Shown: positions 5,330 to 11,425 of the stretch, piece by piece | Numbering within the stretch: position 1 is the stretch's first letter | Layout of the letters: each line of letters begins with the position of its first letter | DNA from: an uncultured bacterium | Lineage (GTDB): Bacteria; Cyanobacteriota; Vampirovibrionia; Gastranaerophilales; Gastranaerophilaceae | Length of the DNA: 15,200 bases | Assembly: GCA_947365485.1 (NCBI GenBank) | Contig: CANAXK010000018.1 | Span: forward strand, 1-15,200 | Direction of reading: 5' to 3' | The notes under the pieces: model-generated | Told to the model about the DNA's origin: nothing | The model's database searches: none | The model's input: only the letters and a program-made list of their open reading frames with translations | Position numbers and translations under genes: made by a program

Positions 5330-7624
5330 ATGTACGATTTTCCCTTTGAGTTAGACGATTTTCAGAAAGAAGCATGCAGCTGTATTTCTGAAGGCAAAAG
5401 CGTTGTAGTTTGCGCCCCGACAGGCGCCGGCAAAACCGTTATTGCCCAGCACGCTATCCACTGCGCTCTTCAGGAAGGGAAAAAAGTCTTCTACACAACC
5501 CCTCTCAAGGCGCTTTCTAACCAGAAGTTCAGCGATTTTTCCGAAAAATACGGGGCTGATAAAGTCGGACTCTTAACAGGTGACTCGTCATTTAACAGAA
5601 GCGCGCAGATTGTGGTTATGACGACAGAAGTTTTCAGAAACATGCTCTACGGCACAAATTTCGGCTCTGTTACTGACAACCTTAAGGATGTAAAATACGT
5701 AATACTGGATGAAGTTCACTACATGAACGACGAGCAGCGCGGGACTGTATGGGAAGAGAGCATTATCTACTGTCCGACAAATGTCCAGATAATCGCGCTT
5801 TCTGCAACAGTTGCAAACGCAGACAAGCTCACAGAGTGGATTAACACAGTTCATTCACGCACAGAGCTTATTAACACAGATTTCCGTCCGGTGCCGTTGA
5901 GGTTCTACTATTTTGACTCATCTCAGCCGAACACGCTGCTTCCGCTCCTCACTCCAAACGGGGTTCTGAACAAGAAAATCAAGCCGGAGAAAAAAGTTTT
6001 CCAGCGCGGAAAAGCTGTGCAGAAGCGCAACATCGTAAAAGATGTGGTTAGAAACCTTCATGAAAAAGACATGCTTCCGGCAATCTATTTCACCTTTTCG
6101 CGCAAAAAATGCGACGAGCAGATGGAAAAATGCGCCTCACTTTGTCTTGTTACCCCGAAAGAGCAGGAAGAAATCAGAAGAATCATAGACGAATACATTG
6201 CTGAAAACCCGTATTTATACAAGAACAAGCACATTGAATACTTGTTACTTGGAGTGGCTTCGCATCACGCAGGACTTTTGCCTGGTTGGAAAGTGCTTGT
6301 AGAAAAACTTTTCCAAAAAGGTTTAATCAAGGTCGTATTTGCAACAGAAACGCTCGCGGCAGGGATTAACATGCCGGCGCGCTCGACTGTCATAAGTTCA
6401 ATCAGCAAGCGCACGGACAGCGGGCACAGAACGCTTACACCGAGTGAGTTTTTGCAGATGTCTGGTCGTGCAGGAAGGCGCGGGATGGATGAAATCGGAT
6501 ACGTTACTATTGTCGGCACGCCGTTCCAGACCCCGGAAGAAGTTGCAGAGCTTGTGTTGAGTGACGCGAATCCGCTTGAAAGCAAGTTTTCGCCGAGTTA
6601 TTCCATGGTGCTCAACCTGCTCCAGAGGTTCTCGCTTGAAGAAGCAAAAGAGCTTGTCTTAAAGAGTTTTGGTTATTATTCGTCTAATTCAAGAATCGAG
6701 CCGCTTCTCCTTGTACGAGACCAGAACAACGAGAAGATATGTGAATGCAATTCTTTCGAGTGTTTCTGCGGAAAATCGAACGAGGATTTGCTTGAATACA
6801 ACAAAATCAGAGACATTTACGTGCAGAACAGGCGTGTATTCAAGACAATCCAGAAGCAGGAGAAGAAAAAGAACAGGCCGCTTTCACCGGAAGCTGCGGA
6901 GTTTGGGCGTCAGACAAAGCAGATGCTGGAGAAAATGCATTCCTACGAGTGTGACACCTGCAAGCTGTTCAAGAAGCACATGAAAAATATTGATGTGCTT
7001 GAGAGGTACCAGTCTAAGCAAAAGGCGCTTGAGAAAGAGATTGAAAAGCAAAAAGACATTTTCTGGAACAAGTTTTTGGCGCACAGGGCTGTTTTGACGG
7101 ACTACAGCTACATAAAAGACGACTATCCGACAGAGCAGGGTATTACAATTTCCCAAATCCGGTCTGAGAACGAGCTATTCATGGCGCGTGTAATTTTTTC
7201 CGGCGTGTTGGAAGGGTTGACGCCTGCGGAGCTTGCAAGTGTTGTTTGCGCGCTCACAACAGAGGATATGAGGGCTGATTTGTATTCGCAGCTTCCGCTT
7301 TCGCCTACCGTTAGAAAGCGTTTGAACAAGATTAAGGACATCAAGCGTGATTTGGACAAGAAACAAAAGCACTATGATGTTGAAGACCCGATGTACATAA
7401 ACGGGTTTTACTCTCCGCTCATTGAAATGTGGGTAAACGGTTCTGAATGGGACGATATTATTGACCAGGTTGACATGGGCGAAGGCGACATTGTAAGGTG
7501 TTTCAAGCGCGTAATCGATGTTTTGCGTCAATTCTGCACGATTTCGAACATACCGGAAGATTTGGTCTTCACAGCACGGGAGGCAATTGAGCAGATTCAA
7601 AGAAGCCCAATAGATGTGGATTAG
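5330..7624 (+). CDS. Ski2-like DEVH-box RNA helicase
   Basis: A 764-residue superfamily 2 helicase. Walker A APTGAGKT is at 29-36, the DEVH box at 127-130, SAT at 158-160, motif V-like ATETLAAGINMPAR at 338-351, and motif VI QMSGRAGRRG at 376-385. The DEVH box, HHAGLLPGWK (312-320) and the C-terminal segment ending MGEGDIVRCFKR (716-727), which matches the end of the DSHCT domain, place it with the Ski2/Mtr4 family, RNA helicases that in eukaryotes feed the exosome; related proteins exist in cyanobacteria and chloroplasts. Its role here is probably RNA unwinding in decay or ribosome maturation, but this is not shown. Between the helicase core and DSHCT lie a Cys cluster (C471, C473, C478, C480; C541, C544) and a Lys/Glu-rich, probably coiled-coil segment (about 545-577). 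A ribosome site AAAGAGGT supports the start. The stop overlaps the XRE gene's stop on the other strand by 3 bases. Confidence 0.92.
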   Translation: MYDFPFELDDFQKEACSCISEGKSVVVCAPTGAGKTVIAQHAIHCALQEGKKVFYTTPLKALSNQKFSDFSEKYGADKVGLLTGDSSFNRSAQIVVMTTEVFRNMLYGTNFGSVTDNLKDVKYVILDEVHYMNDEQRGTVWEESIIYCPTNVQIIALSATVANADKLTEWINTVHSRTELINTDFRPVPLRFYYFDSSQPNTLLPLLTPNGVLNKKIKPEKKVFQRGKAVQKRNIVKDVVRNLHEKDMLPAIYFTFSRKKCDEQMEKCASLCLVTPKEQEEIRRIIDEYIAENPYLYKNKHIEYLLLGVASHHAGLLPGWKVLVEKLFQKGLIKVVFATETLAAGINMPARSTVISSISKRTDSGHRTLTPSEFLQMSGRAGRRGMDEIGYVTIVGTPFQTPEEVAELVLSDANPLESKFSPSYSMVLNLLQRFSLEEAKELVLKSFGYYSSNSRIEPLLLVRDQNNEKICECNSFECFCGKSNEDLLEYNKIRDIYVQNRRVFKTIQKQEKKKNRPLSPEAAEFGRQTKQMLEKMHSYECDTCKLFKKHMKNIDVLERYQSKQKALEKEIEKQKDIFWNKFLAHRAVLTDYSYIKDDYPTEQGITISQIRSENELFMARVIFSGVLEGLTPAELASVVCALTTEDMRADLYSQLPLSPTVRKRLNKIKDIKRDLDKKQKHYDVEDPMYINGFYSPLIEMWVNGSEWDDIIDQVDMGEGDIVRCFKRVIDVLRQFCTISNIPEDLVFTAREAIEQIQRSPIDVD

Positions 7625-7878
7625 TTTAAGTCTTTTAGCATATCATCAAGAGTTTTGTTAACAAGACTCGCTAATATAAAGGCATTTACCAGAGATATGC
7701 TGTGCTTTGCACCCTCAACATTGCTGACATAAGACTTGCTAAACCCTGTTTTAGCTACAACATCGTCCTGAGTCATTTTCTGCTTTGTTCTATACATTTT
7801 GAAATTAAATCCAAAATTTTCGAGAAGTTTTTGTTCGTTCATAATAGCGTTTTTGCCCAGCGTAACAGCTTGTTTCAT
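7621..7878 (-). CDS. XRE-family helix-turn-helix regulator
   Basis: An 85-residue single-domain DNA-binding protein. Residues 36-58 (TQDDVVAKTGFSKSYVSNVE and on) form a clear Cro/CI-type helix-turn-helix, with the preceding FGFNFKMYRTKQKMTQ and the following hydrophobic helices completing the usual five-helix fold. There is no extra ligand or oligomerisation domain. Neither possible start has a good ribosome site: the ATG at 7878 is used here, but the ATG at codon 13 (7842), beginning MNEQKLLENFG, would also give a typical small XRE protein of 73 residues. The gene follows the RWYD-repeat gene by 19 bases and is probably transcribed with it. It may regulate that operon or act elsewhere; no clear operator was found. 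Its stop overlaps the convergent helicase gene's stop, leaving no room for a terminator. Confidence 0.87.
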   Translation of the reverse strand: MKQAVTLGKNAIMNEQKLLENFGFNFKMYRTKQKMTQDDVVAKTGFSKSYVSNVEGAKHSISLVNAFILASLVNKTLDDMLKDLN

Positions 7879-7897
7879 GCAAGGGGGTGGGGAAGCC

Positions 7898-8290
7898 CTA
7901 CTCTTCAGGCGCCTCTAGCTCGACGTCATCAACATCTTCTTCTTTCTTGATAATGTCGATAACGTTTTTCGCCATTTCCTTGGCAATAACGCTTCTGGTT
8001 GAGTCAGGGCAGTTTTGAAGCAGGCTGATTGCAGTTCTTAGTGTACCGTCCAGGTCGTACCATCTGCCGTGTTTTGAATCGTCCAAAACATCTTCGGTTG
8101 CTGATACAATATCTTCTACTGATTCGTATTCAGTGCTTGAAAGGTGGTGCTCTGTAATAATCTTAATCAGGTTAAGAGCAACCTTGATTTGGGTCTCGTC
8201 ATCAGACTCCTCAAGGGTTTTCATCGCAGAAGACAAGACTGGGTCTTTGTCATACCAGCGGCGTGCGTTAGTTGTAAATTCTTCCTTCAT
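7898..8290 (-). CDS. RWYD-repeat protein 1 (unknown function)
   Basis: A 130-residue soluble, acidic protein built from two copies of one motif: RWYDKDPVLSSAMKTLEE from residue 11 and RWYDLDGTLRTAISLLQ from 76, each followed by a helical stretch with regularly spaced Ala, Leu and Ile. The second copy includes PDSTR. The same motif occurs twice in the protein at 14346-14669. A linker rich in Glu, Ser and Asp separates the copies, and the C-terminus (117-130) is strongly acidic. There are no membrane segments, signal peptide or catalytic motif I recognise. The start is set by AGGAGG (8295-8300) 4 bases before the ATG; an upstream ATG at 8317 lacks a ribosome site. A good promoter lies 33-61 bases upstream, and an XRE regulator follows by 19 bases. 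I do not know the function; a helical protein-binding role is a guess. Confidence 0.85.
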   Translation of the reverse strand: MKEEFTTNARRWYDKDPVLSSAMKTLEESDDETQIKVALNLIKIITEHHLSSTEYESVEDIVSATEDVLDDSKHGRWYDLDGTLRTAISLLQNCPDSTRSVIAKEMAKNVIDIIKKEEDVDDVELEAPEE

Positions 8291-8322
8291 AAAACCTCCT
8301 GATAAGCTGATTAACAAAGTCT

Positions 8323-8351
8323 ATTATACAATATTTTTTCAGATTTGTAAA
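8323..8351 (-). promoter_or_regulatory. Sigma70-type promoter of the RWYD1-XRE operon
   Basis: On the minus strand, TTTACA (8346-8351) and TATAAT (8323-8328) are separated by exactly 17 bases, matching the consensus at 5 of 6 and 6 of 6 positions. The expected transcript start is near 8316, giving a leader of about 26 bases. It lies just beyond the stop codon of the 67-residue gene upstream. Confidence 0.75.
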
Positions 8352-8356
8352 ACAGT

Positions 8357-8560
8357 TTACACAACAGGTCTTGTAGCAAGTTCAAACATAAGTCGTTTTC
8401 TTAAAGCCAAAGGGAGAGTTTTTGATTCAATATTCAAATCAATCATAGTTATAGACTTTTGCACTGGCTGCTCCGCTCTCCTTACCGGTTGCGCCTCCTT
8501 AAACAGATTTGATATTATCAAATCTAAATCTTTATCGGATGCTTGAGGTTTCTCTATCAT
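8357..8560 (-). CDS. Hypothetical protein, 67 aa
   Basis: A small soluble protein I do not recognise. The N-terminal half is acidic and helical-looking (DKDLDLIISNLFKEA at 9-23), the middle is Arg/Gln/Pro-rich (PVRRAEQPVQ), and the C-terminus (residues 44-67) is hydrophobic and basic with TLPLALRKRLMFEL, which looks like a conserved short helix. There is no signal peptide or membrane segment. AGGA lies 9 bases before the ATG, a moderate ribosome site, and two TATAAT sequences lie 54 and 64 bases upstream. It sits between the response regulator (110 bases upstream) and the RWYD1 promoter and is on the same strand as both. It may be an independent gene or the end of the rmuC-response regulator unit. 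A 137-codon frame runs antisense across it but looks like a shadow. Confidence 0.6.
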   Translation of the reverse strand: MIEKPQASDKDLDLIISNLFKEAQPVRRAEQPVQKSITMIDLNIESKTLPLALRKRLMFELATRPVV

Positions 8561-8613
8561 AATAGGTTTCCTGTCTTACTTGCTAAACTGTTTACTTTGC
8601 TCGCCTCTATAAT

Positions 8614-8629
8614 ATTATAAAGTATTATA
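8614..8629 (-). promoter_or_regulatory. Paired -10 boxes upstream of the 67-aa gene
   Basis: Two perfect TATAAT hexamers on the minus strand (8624-8629 and 8614-8619), 10 bases apart, in a 109-base AT-rich gap. No convincing -35 is found for either. TTGTTACAA (8659-8667), a short odd palindrome, lies upstream. No intrinsic terminator is visible after the response regulator. Confidence 0.3.
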
Positions 8630-8669
8630 TCTAAGCCTGATTTCAAAGTCCCCAAAAATTGTTACAAAA

Positions 8670-9365
8670 CTAAATATTTAACTTATACCCGCCGCCATAA
8701 ATGGTCTCAATGTACTTCTTCCCGTCAGCAATCTTGTCAATCTTGCTCCTCAAATGCCTTATGTGCACCCTTATTGTCTCAACATTGTCGTCCGGCTCAT
8801 ACCCCCAGATATCCTTGAGAAGCCTTGCTCCGGAGACCATGTTCCCATGGTTTTGGAACAGAAGATTGAATATATCAAACTCAATCGGAGTAAGCTTCTG
8901 CACCTTGTCATTAATCTGAACGCTGTACGTTTCAGGAAGAAGCGTGATTTCTTTATATGTAAGCAACTCTCTTACAGCAGTTGATTTTGGTATCTGCTGC
9001 GTACGTTTCAAAAGCGCGCGCACTCTCACAAGCAGCTCGTCAATCTCAAAAGGCTTGGTGAGATAATCGTCAACCCCGAGATTGAACCCGTTAACCTTGT
9101 CATTGAGCTGGGAAAGCGCTGTTAGCATTATAATCGGAGTCTCTGCGATTTCAGGACACTGGCCGATTCTCTGTGCAACCGTAAACCCGTCCACCTCAGG
9201 CATCATAACATCAAGTACAATAAGCGCCGGTGTTTCCTGCTTGGCAAGCGCAAAGCCTTCTACCCCGTTGAACGCCTGAATAACTTCGTAGCCATGAAGT
9301 TCAAGATTTATTTTTACAAGCTCGTTAATCGCTGCATCGTCGTCTATCACAAGAATTTTAGTCAT
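8670..9365 (-). CDS. OmpR/PhoB-type response regulator
   Basis: A two-component response regulator of 231 residues. The receiver domain (1-120) has the acidic pocket D8/D9/D10, phosphoacceptor D52 (in VLDVMMP), T82 and K104 (in LTKPF), so it should be phosphorylated normally. The C-terminal winged helix (about 130-231) has LTPIEFDIFNLL and ends with RVHIRHLRSKI and the YGGGYKL wing, characteristic of the OmpR/PhoB class that binds direct DNA repeats as a dimer. The start at 9365 gives the usual MTKILVIDDD beginning; a GTG four codons earlier is possible. It overlaps the end of rmuC by 8 bases, and AGAAGG for its ribosome site lies within rmuC, so the two are co-transcribed. No histidine kinase is encoded nearby, so its partner is unknown. 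The closest cyanobacterial analogues would be RpaA/RpaB-like regulators, but assignment is not possible here. Confidence 0.93.
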   Translation of the reverse strand: MTKILVIDDDAAINELVKINLELHGYEVIQAFNGVEGFALAKQETPALIVLDVMMPEVDGFTVAQRIGQCPEIAETPIIMLTALSQLNDKVNGFNLGVDDYLTKPFEIDELLVRVRALLKRTQQIPKSTAVRELLTYKEITLLPETYSVQINDKVQKLTPIEFDIFNLLFQNHGNMVSGARLLKDIWGYEPDDNVETIRVHIRHLRSKIDKIADGKKYIETIYGGGYKLNI

Positions 9366-10551
9366 TAGCAAAAACACCTTCTAACTCATCAACACCTTCT
9401 TCTTCCACAAGAAGATTAGCAGGAATCTCTTTTGGAGTATTGATTCCGTATTCTTTTAGCGCCTCAACCTGTGAAAACAGGCTCGGCTTGCTTTTGTTTC
9501 CGCGCTTAAATCTGTTAATTGTTTTGTTGAGCTGGGAAGACACTGTATCAAACTTCTTCTGCACATCCAGAAGGTCGTCACAGAACTGCACAAAAGTCTC
9601 ATACAGATTTGTTCCGGCATTTACGATTCGTGAAACGCTTTCGCACTGTCTCTGTTGTGCAAAGAGCTGGTTTACAAGTCTTATGGTTGTAAGAAGTGAA
9701 GATGTTCCGACAATAATAATATTTGATTTGTAAGCGCTATTAATCAGATCCGAATCCTCATAAAGCAGGTTTACAGAGGTCTCTACAGGCATGTACATAA
9801 GAACAAAGTCGGGCTGGGACAAGTCACCGGCGTTCTGGTAGTTCTTGTTTGCCAAATCAGAGATTCTTTTCTTAACTTCTGCCTTGAAATCTTTGAGTTT
9901 TGAATTGTCCTCAATATAGTCAAGGTAGCTTGTTAGTGTTACTTTTGAGTCAATAATCAAATGTCTGTCGTTTGGAAGATTTATAACAACATCAGGTCTT
10001 ATTACGTGCTCCTCGTCGTCTTTTAGGTTGGCAGAGGTTGTCACAAACTGTTTTGTATAATGAATCCCCTCGTGCATTCCGCAGGATTGCAGGATTGTAT
10101 CAAGAAGGTTTTCGCCGTAAGAGCCTTTTGTGTTCTGGTTTTTAGTAAGCGCCTCAACAAGGTTTTTAGCCTCTTGTTCAATAATTTTATTATTCTTTTC
10201 CAGATTCCCAATTTGTTCGATAATTTTTGTTGTGTTTTCAACGCCTGAAAGGTTAAACTTCTCGACCTTTGCCTTGAATTCTCCGAGCTCCTTTGTTAGA
10301 GGCAGAATTTTTTCTTCCAGAGACTCTCTGTTTTGTTTTCTCAAATCTTCCTGCTCGTTTTTGATAGTCTCATTAGCAAGCTGAACAAAGTCGCGTTTGA
10401 TTATCTCCTGCAAGTTTTCAGAAGTCTCCATCTTAGCCTTGAGTCTGATGAGTTCTTCACGGGCTCCGGCATGTTTTTGCGAGCAAACAAAATAAACAAG
10501 TGCCGCGCCTATTAGAGTTCCCAAAACGAATGATACAGCTGTAATAATCAT
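9358..10551 (-). CDS. rmuC: DNA recombination protein RmuC
   Basis: A 397-residue RmuC-family protein. An N-terminal membrane segment (2-22) is followed by a long coiled coil (about 30-140), then the RmuC domain with GSYGE (143-147), RPD (185-187) and IDSK (200-203), which form the PD-(D/E)XK nuclease-like site; the helical part QLFAQQRQCESV and the C-terminal KRGNKSKPS segment are also usual. In E. coli RmuC limits inversion recombination at short inverted repeats and may act as an endonuclease on DNA near the membrane. Its length and domain order are normal. The start has a strong GGAGG ribosome site. The response regulator gene overlaps its end. The upstream Bax-type gene is cut off by a terminator, so rmuC needs its own promoter or read-through; a TATAAT lies in that terminator's loop (10588-10593). 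Confidence 0.95.
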   Translation of the reverse strand: MIITAVSFVLGTLIGAALVYFVCSQKHAGAREELIRLKAKMETSENLQEIIKRDFVQLANETIKNEQEDLRKQNRESLEEKILPLTKELGEFKAKVEKFNLSGVENTTKIIEQIGNLEKNNKIIEQEAKNLVEALTKNQNTKGSYGENLLDTILQSCGMHEGIHYTKQFVTTSANLKDDEEHVIRPDVVINLPNDRHLIIDSKVTLTSYLDYIEDNSKLKDFKAEVKKRISDLANKNYQNAGDLSQPDFVLMYMPVETSVNLLYEDSDLINSAYKSNIIIVGTSSLLTTIRLVNQLFAQQRQCESVSRIVNAGTNLYETFVQFCDDLLDVQKKFDTVSSQLNKTINRFKRGNKSKPSLFSQVEALKEYGINTPKEIPANLLVEEEGVDELEGVFAND

Positions 10552-10568
10552 TTAATCCTCCTCAACCT

Positions 10569-10606
10569 AAAAAATCAGGCTTCCTTTATTATAAAAGAAG
10601 CCTGAT
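10569..10606 (-). terminator. Intrinsic terminator of the Bax inhibitor-like gene
   Basis: A perfect 10-bp stem, ATCAGGCTTC (10574-10583) with GAAGCCTGAT (10597-10606), followed on the minus strand by six T (10569-10574). It lies 8 bases after the Bax-type gene's stop. The plus strand lacks a T tract, so it acts one way. A TATAAT lies in the loop on the minus strand. Confidence 0.9.
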
Positions 10607-10613
10607 GAAAAAT

Positions 10614-11339
10614 CTATCTGCGGTCAGAAAATTTAGCCAGCAATCTTAATATTTCTATATACAACCAGACCATTGTGACCATAATCCCGAAAGCACCGTA
10701 CCACTCATAGTCTTTTGGAATCATATTCTGCGCCCCGCGTTCAATAAAATCAAAGTCAATAATGAGGTTTAGAGCAGCAATTACAACAATCACAAGACTT
10801 ACTACAATACCTGCATTAGAAGATGAGTTAATAAAAGGAACCTGCATGTGGAAGAAGCTTCCTATGAAATTCACAAGATAAACCACAAATACTGCGAACG
10901 TAGAAATAAAAATAACGCTTCTAAATTTATCAGTACACTTAATCAGCTTTGCTCTATATAAGATTAACATTGAAAACAAAGCTGCAAAAGAGCAGGCAAC
11001 TGCCTGAGAAACAATTCCCGGATACGAAGCCTCAAATACCGCTGAAAATCCGCCAAGAAATAACCCCTCACATGCTGCATAAATAGGAACCAAGTACTTA
11101 TTCTTTGTAAACGAAATAATAAGAGCCAGAACAAAACCTACAAAAAGCCCCCCATAAGTCAACAATTTTGCCAAATCAGTGTAGCCAAGAGTAAAACGTG
11201 ACCAAGAAAAAGCTGCTGTTGCAAGCAAAATAAGGCCTAAAAACGCCGTAATCTGGATAGTCCCGTTAACGGTCATCGGATGACCTTCTAAAATTCGTTC
11301 CTGTTCTGAAAAATTTTGGTTTAAAATCGGATTTGCCAT
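10614..11339 (-). CDS. Bax inhibitor-1/YccA family membrane protein
   Basis: A 241-residue integral membrane protein with a soluble N-terminus of about 25 residues and seven likely membrane segments (about 29-46, 60-77, 84-103, 109-127, 140-158, 175-195, 212-230). The end of the protein, ALNLIIDFDFIERGA then YEWYGAFG and the WLYIEILRLL helix, is the signature of the BaxI_1 group (PF12811) of the Bax inhibitor-1 superfamily, common in Bacteroidota, Actinobacteria and other bacteria. Family members are thought to be calcium-leak or membrane-protease-related proteins, but no role is established for this group. The two Asp in IIDFDFIE are the conserved polar residues of the last helices. The start is supported by AGGAGGG at good spacing, and an extended -10 lies just upstream. 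It is monocistronic, ended by the terminator at 10569. Confidence 0.93.
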   Translation of the reverse strand: MANPILNQNFSEQERILEGHPMTVNGTIQITAFLGLILLATAAFSWSRFTLGYTDLAKLLTYGGLFVGFVLALIISFTKNKYLVPIYAACEGLFLGGFSAVFEASYPGIVSQAVACSFAALFSMLILYRAKLIKCTDKFRSVIFISTFAVFVVYLVNFIGSFFHMQVPFINSSSNAGIVVSLVIVVIAALNLIIDFDFIERGAQNMIPKDYEWYGAFGIMVTMVWLYIEILRLLAKFSDRR

Positions 11340-11361
11340 AATCCCTCCTCTACTTATAATG

Positions 11362-11370
11362 ATTATACCA
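11362..11370 (-). promoter_or_regulatory. Extended -10 promoter of the Bax-type gene
   Basis: Minus-strand TGGTATAAT, a perfect extended -10 (TGnTATAAT), the second of this kind in the window. The -35 region is poor. The transcript start would be near 11355, leaving a leader of about 16 bases that contains the ribosome site. Confidence 0.6.
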
Positions 11371-11383
11371 CATTCTGAAATAT

Positions 11384-11412
11384 TTGCCCCATGAAATTAA
11401 TGTTTTTTTAAT
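11384..11412 (+). promoter_or_regulatory. Candidate promoter of the ABC transporter gene
   Basis: TTGCCC (11384-11389) and TTTAAT (11407-11412) are separated by 17 bases and match the consensus at 4 and 5 of 6 positions. The predicted start near 11419 leaves only about 7 bases before the ATG, consistent with the lack of any ribosome site. Confidence 0.4.
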
Positions 11413-11425
11413 GTAGTATGTATAT

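Noticed and set aside
8133..8546. 137-codon plus-strand frame antisense to the RWYD1 and 67-residue genes
   Set aside because: It has no ribosome site, mixed implausible composition, and covers two minus-strand genes with good signals of their own.
9366..9377. GTG start of the response regulator at 9377
   Set aside because: MTKILVIDDD is the usual beginning of the receiver domain, and the candidate ribosome site AGAAGG overlaps the GTG.
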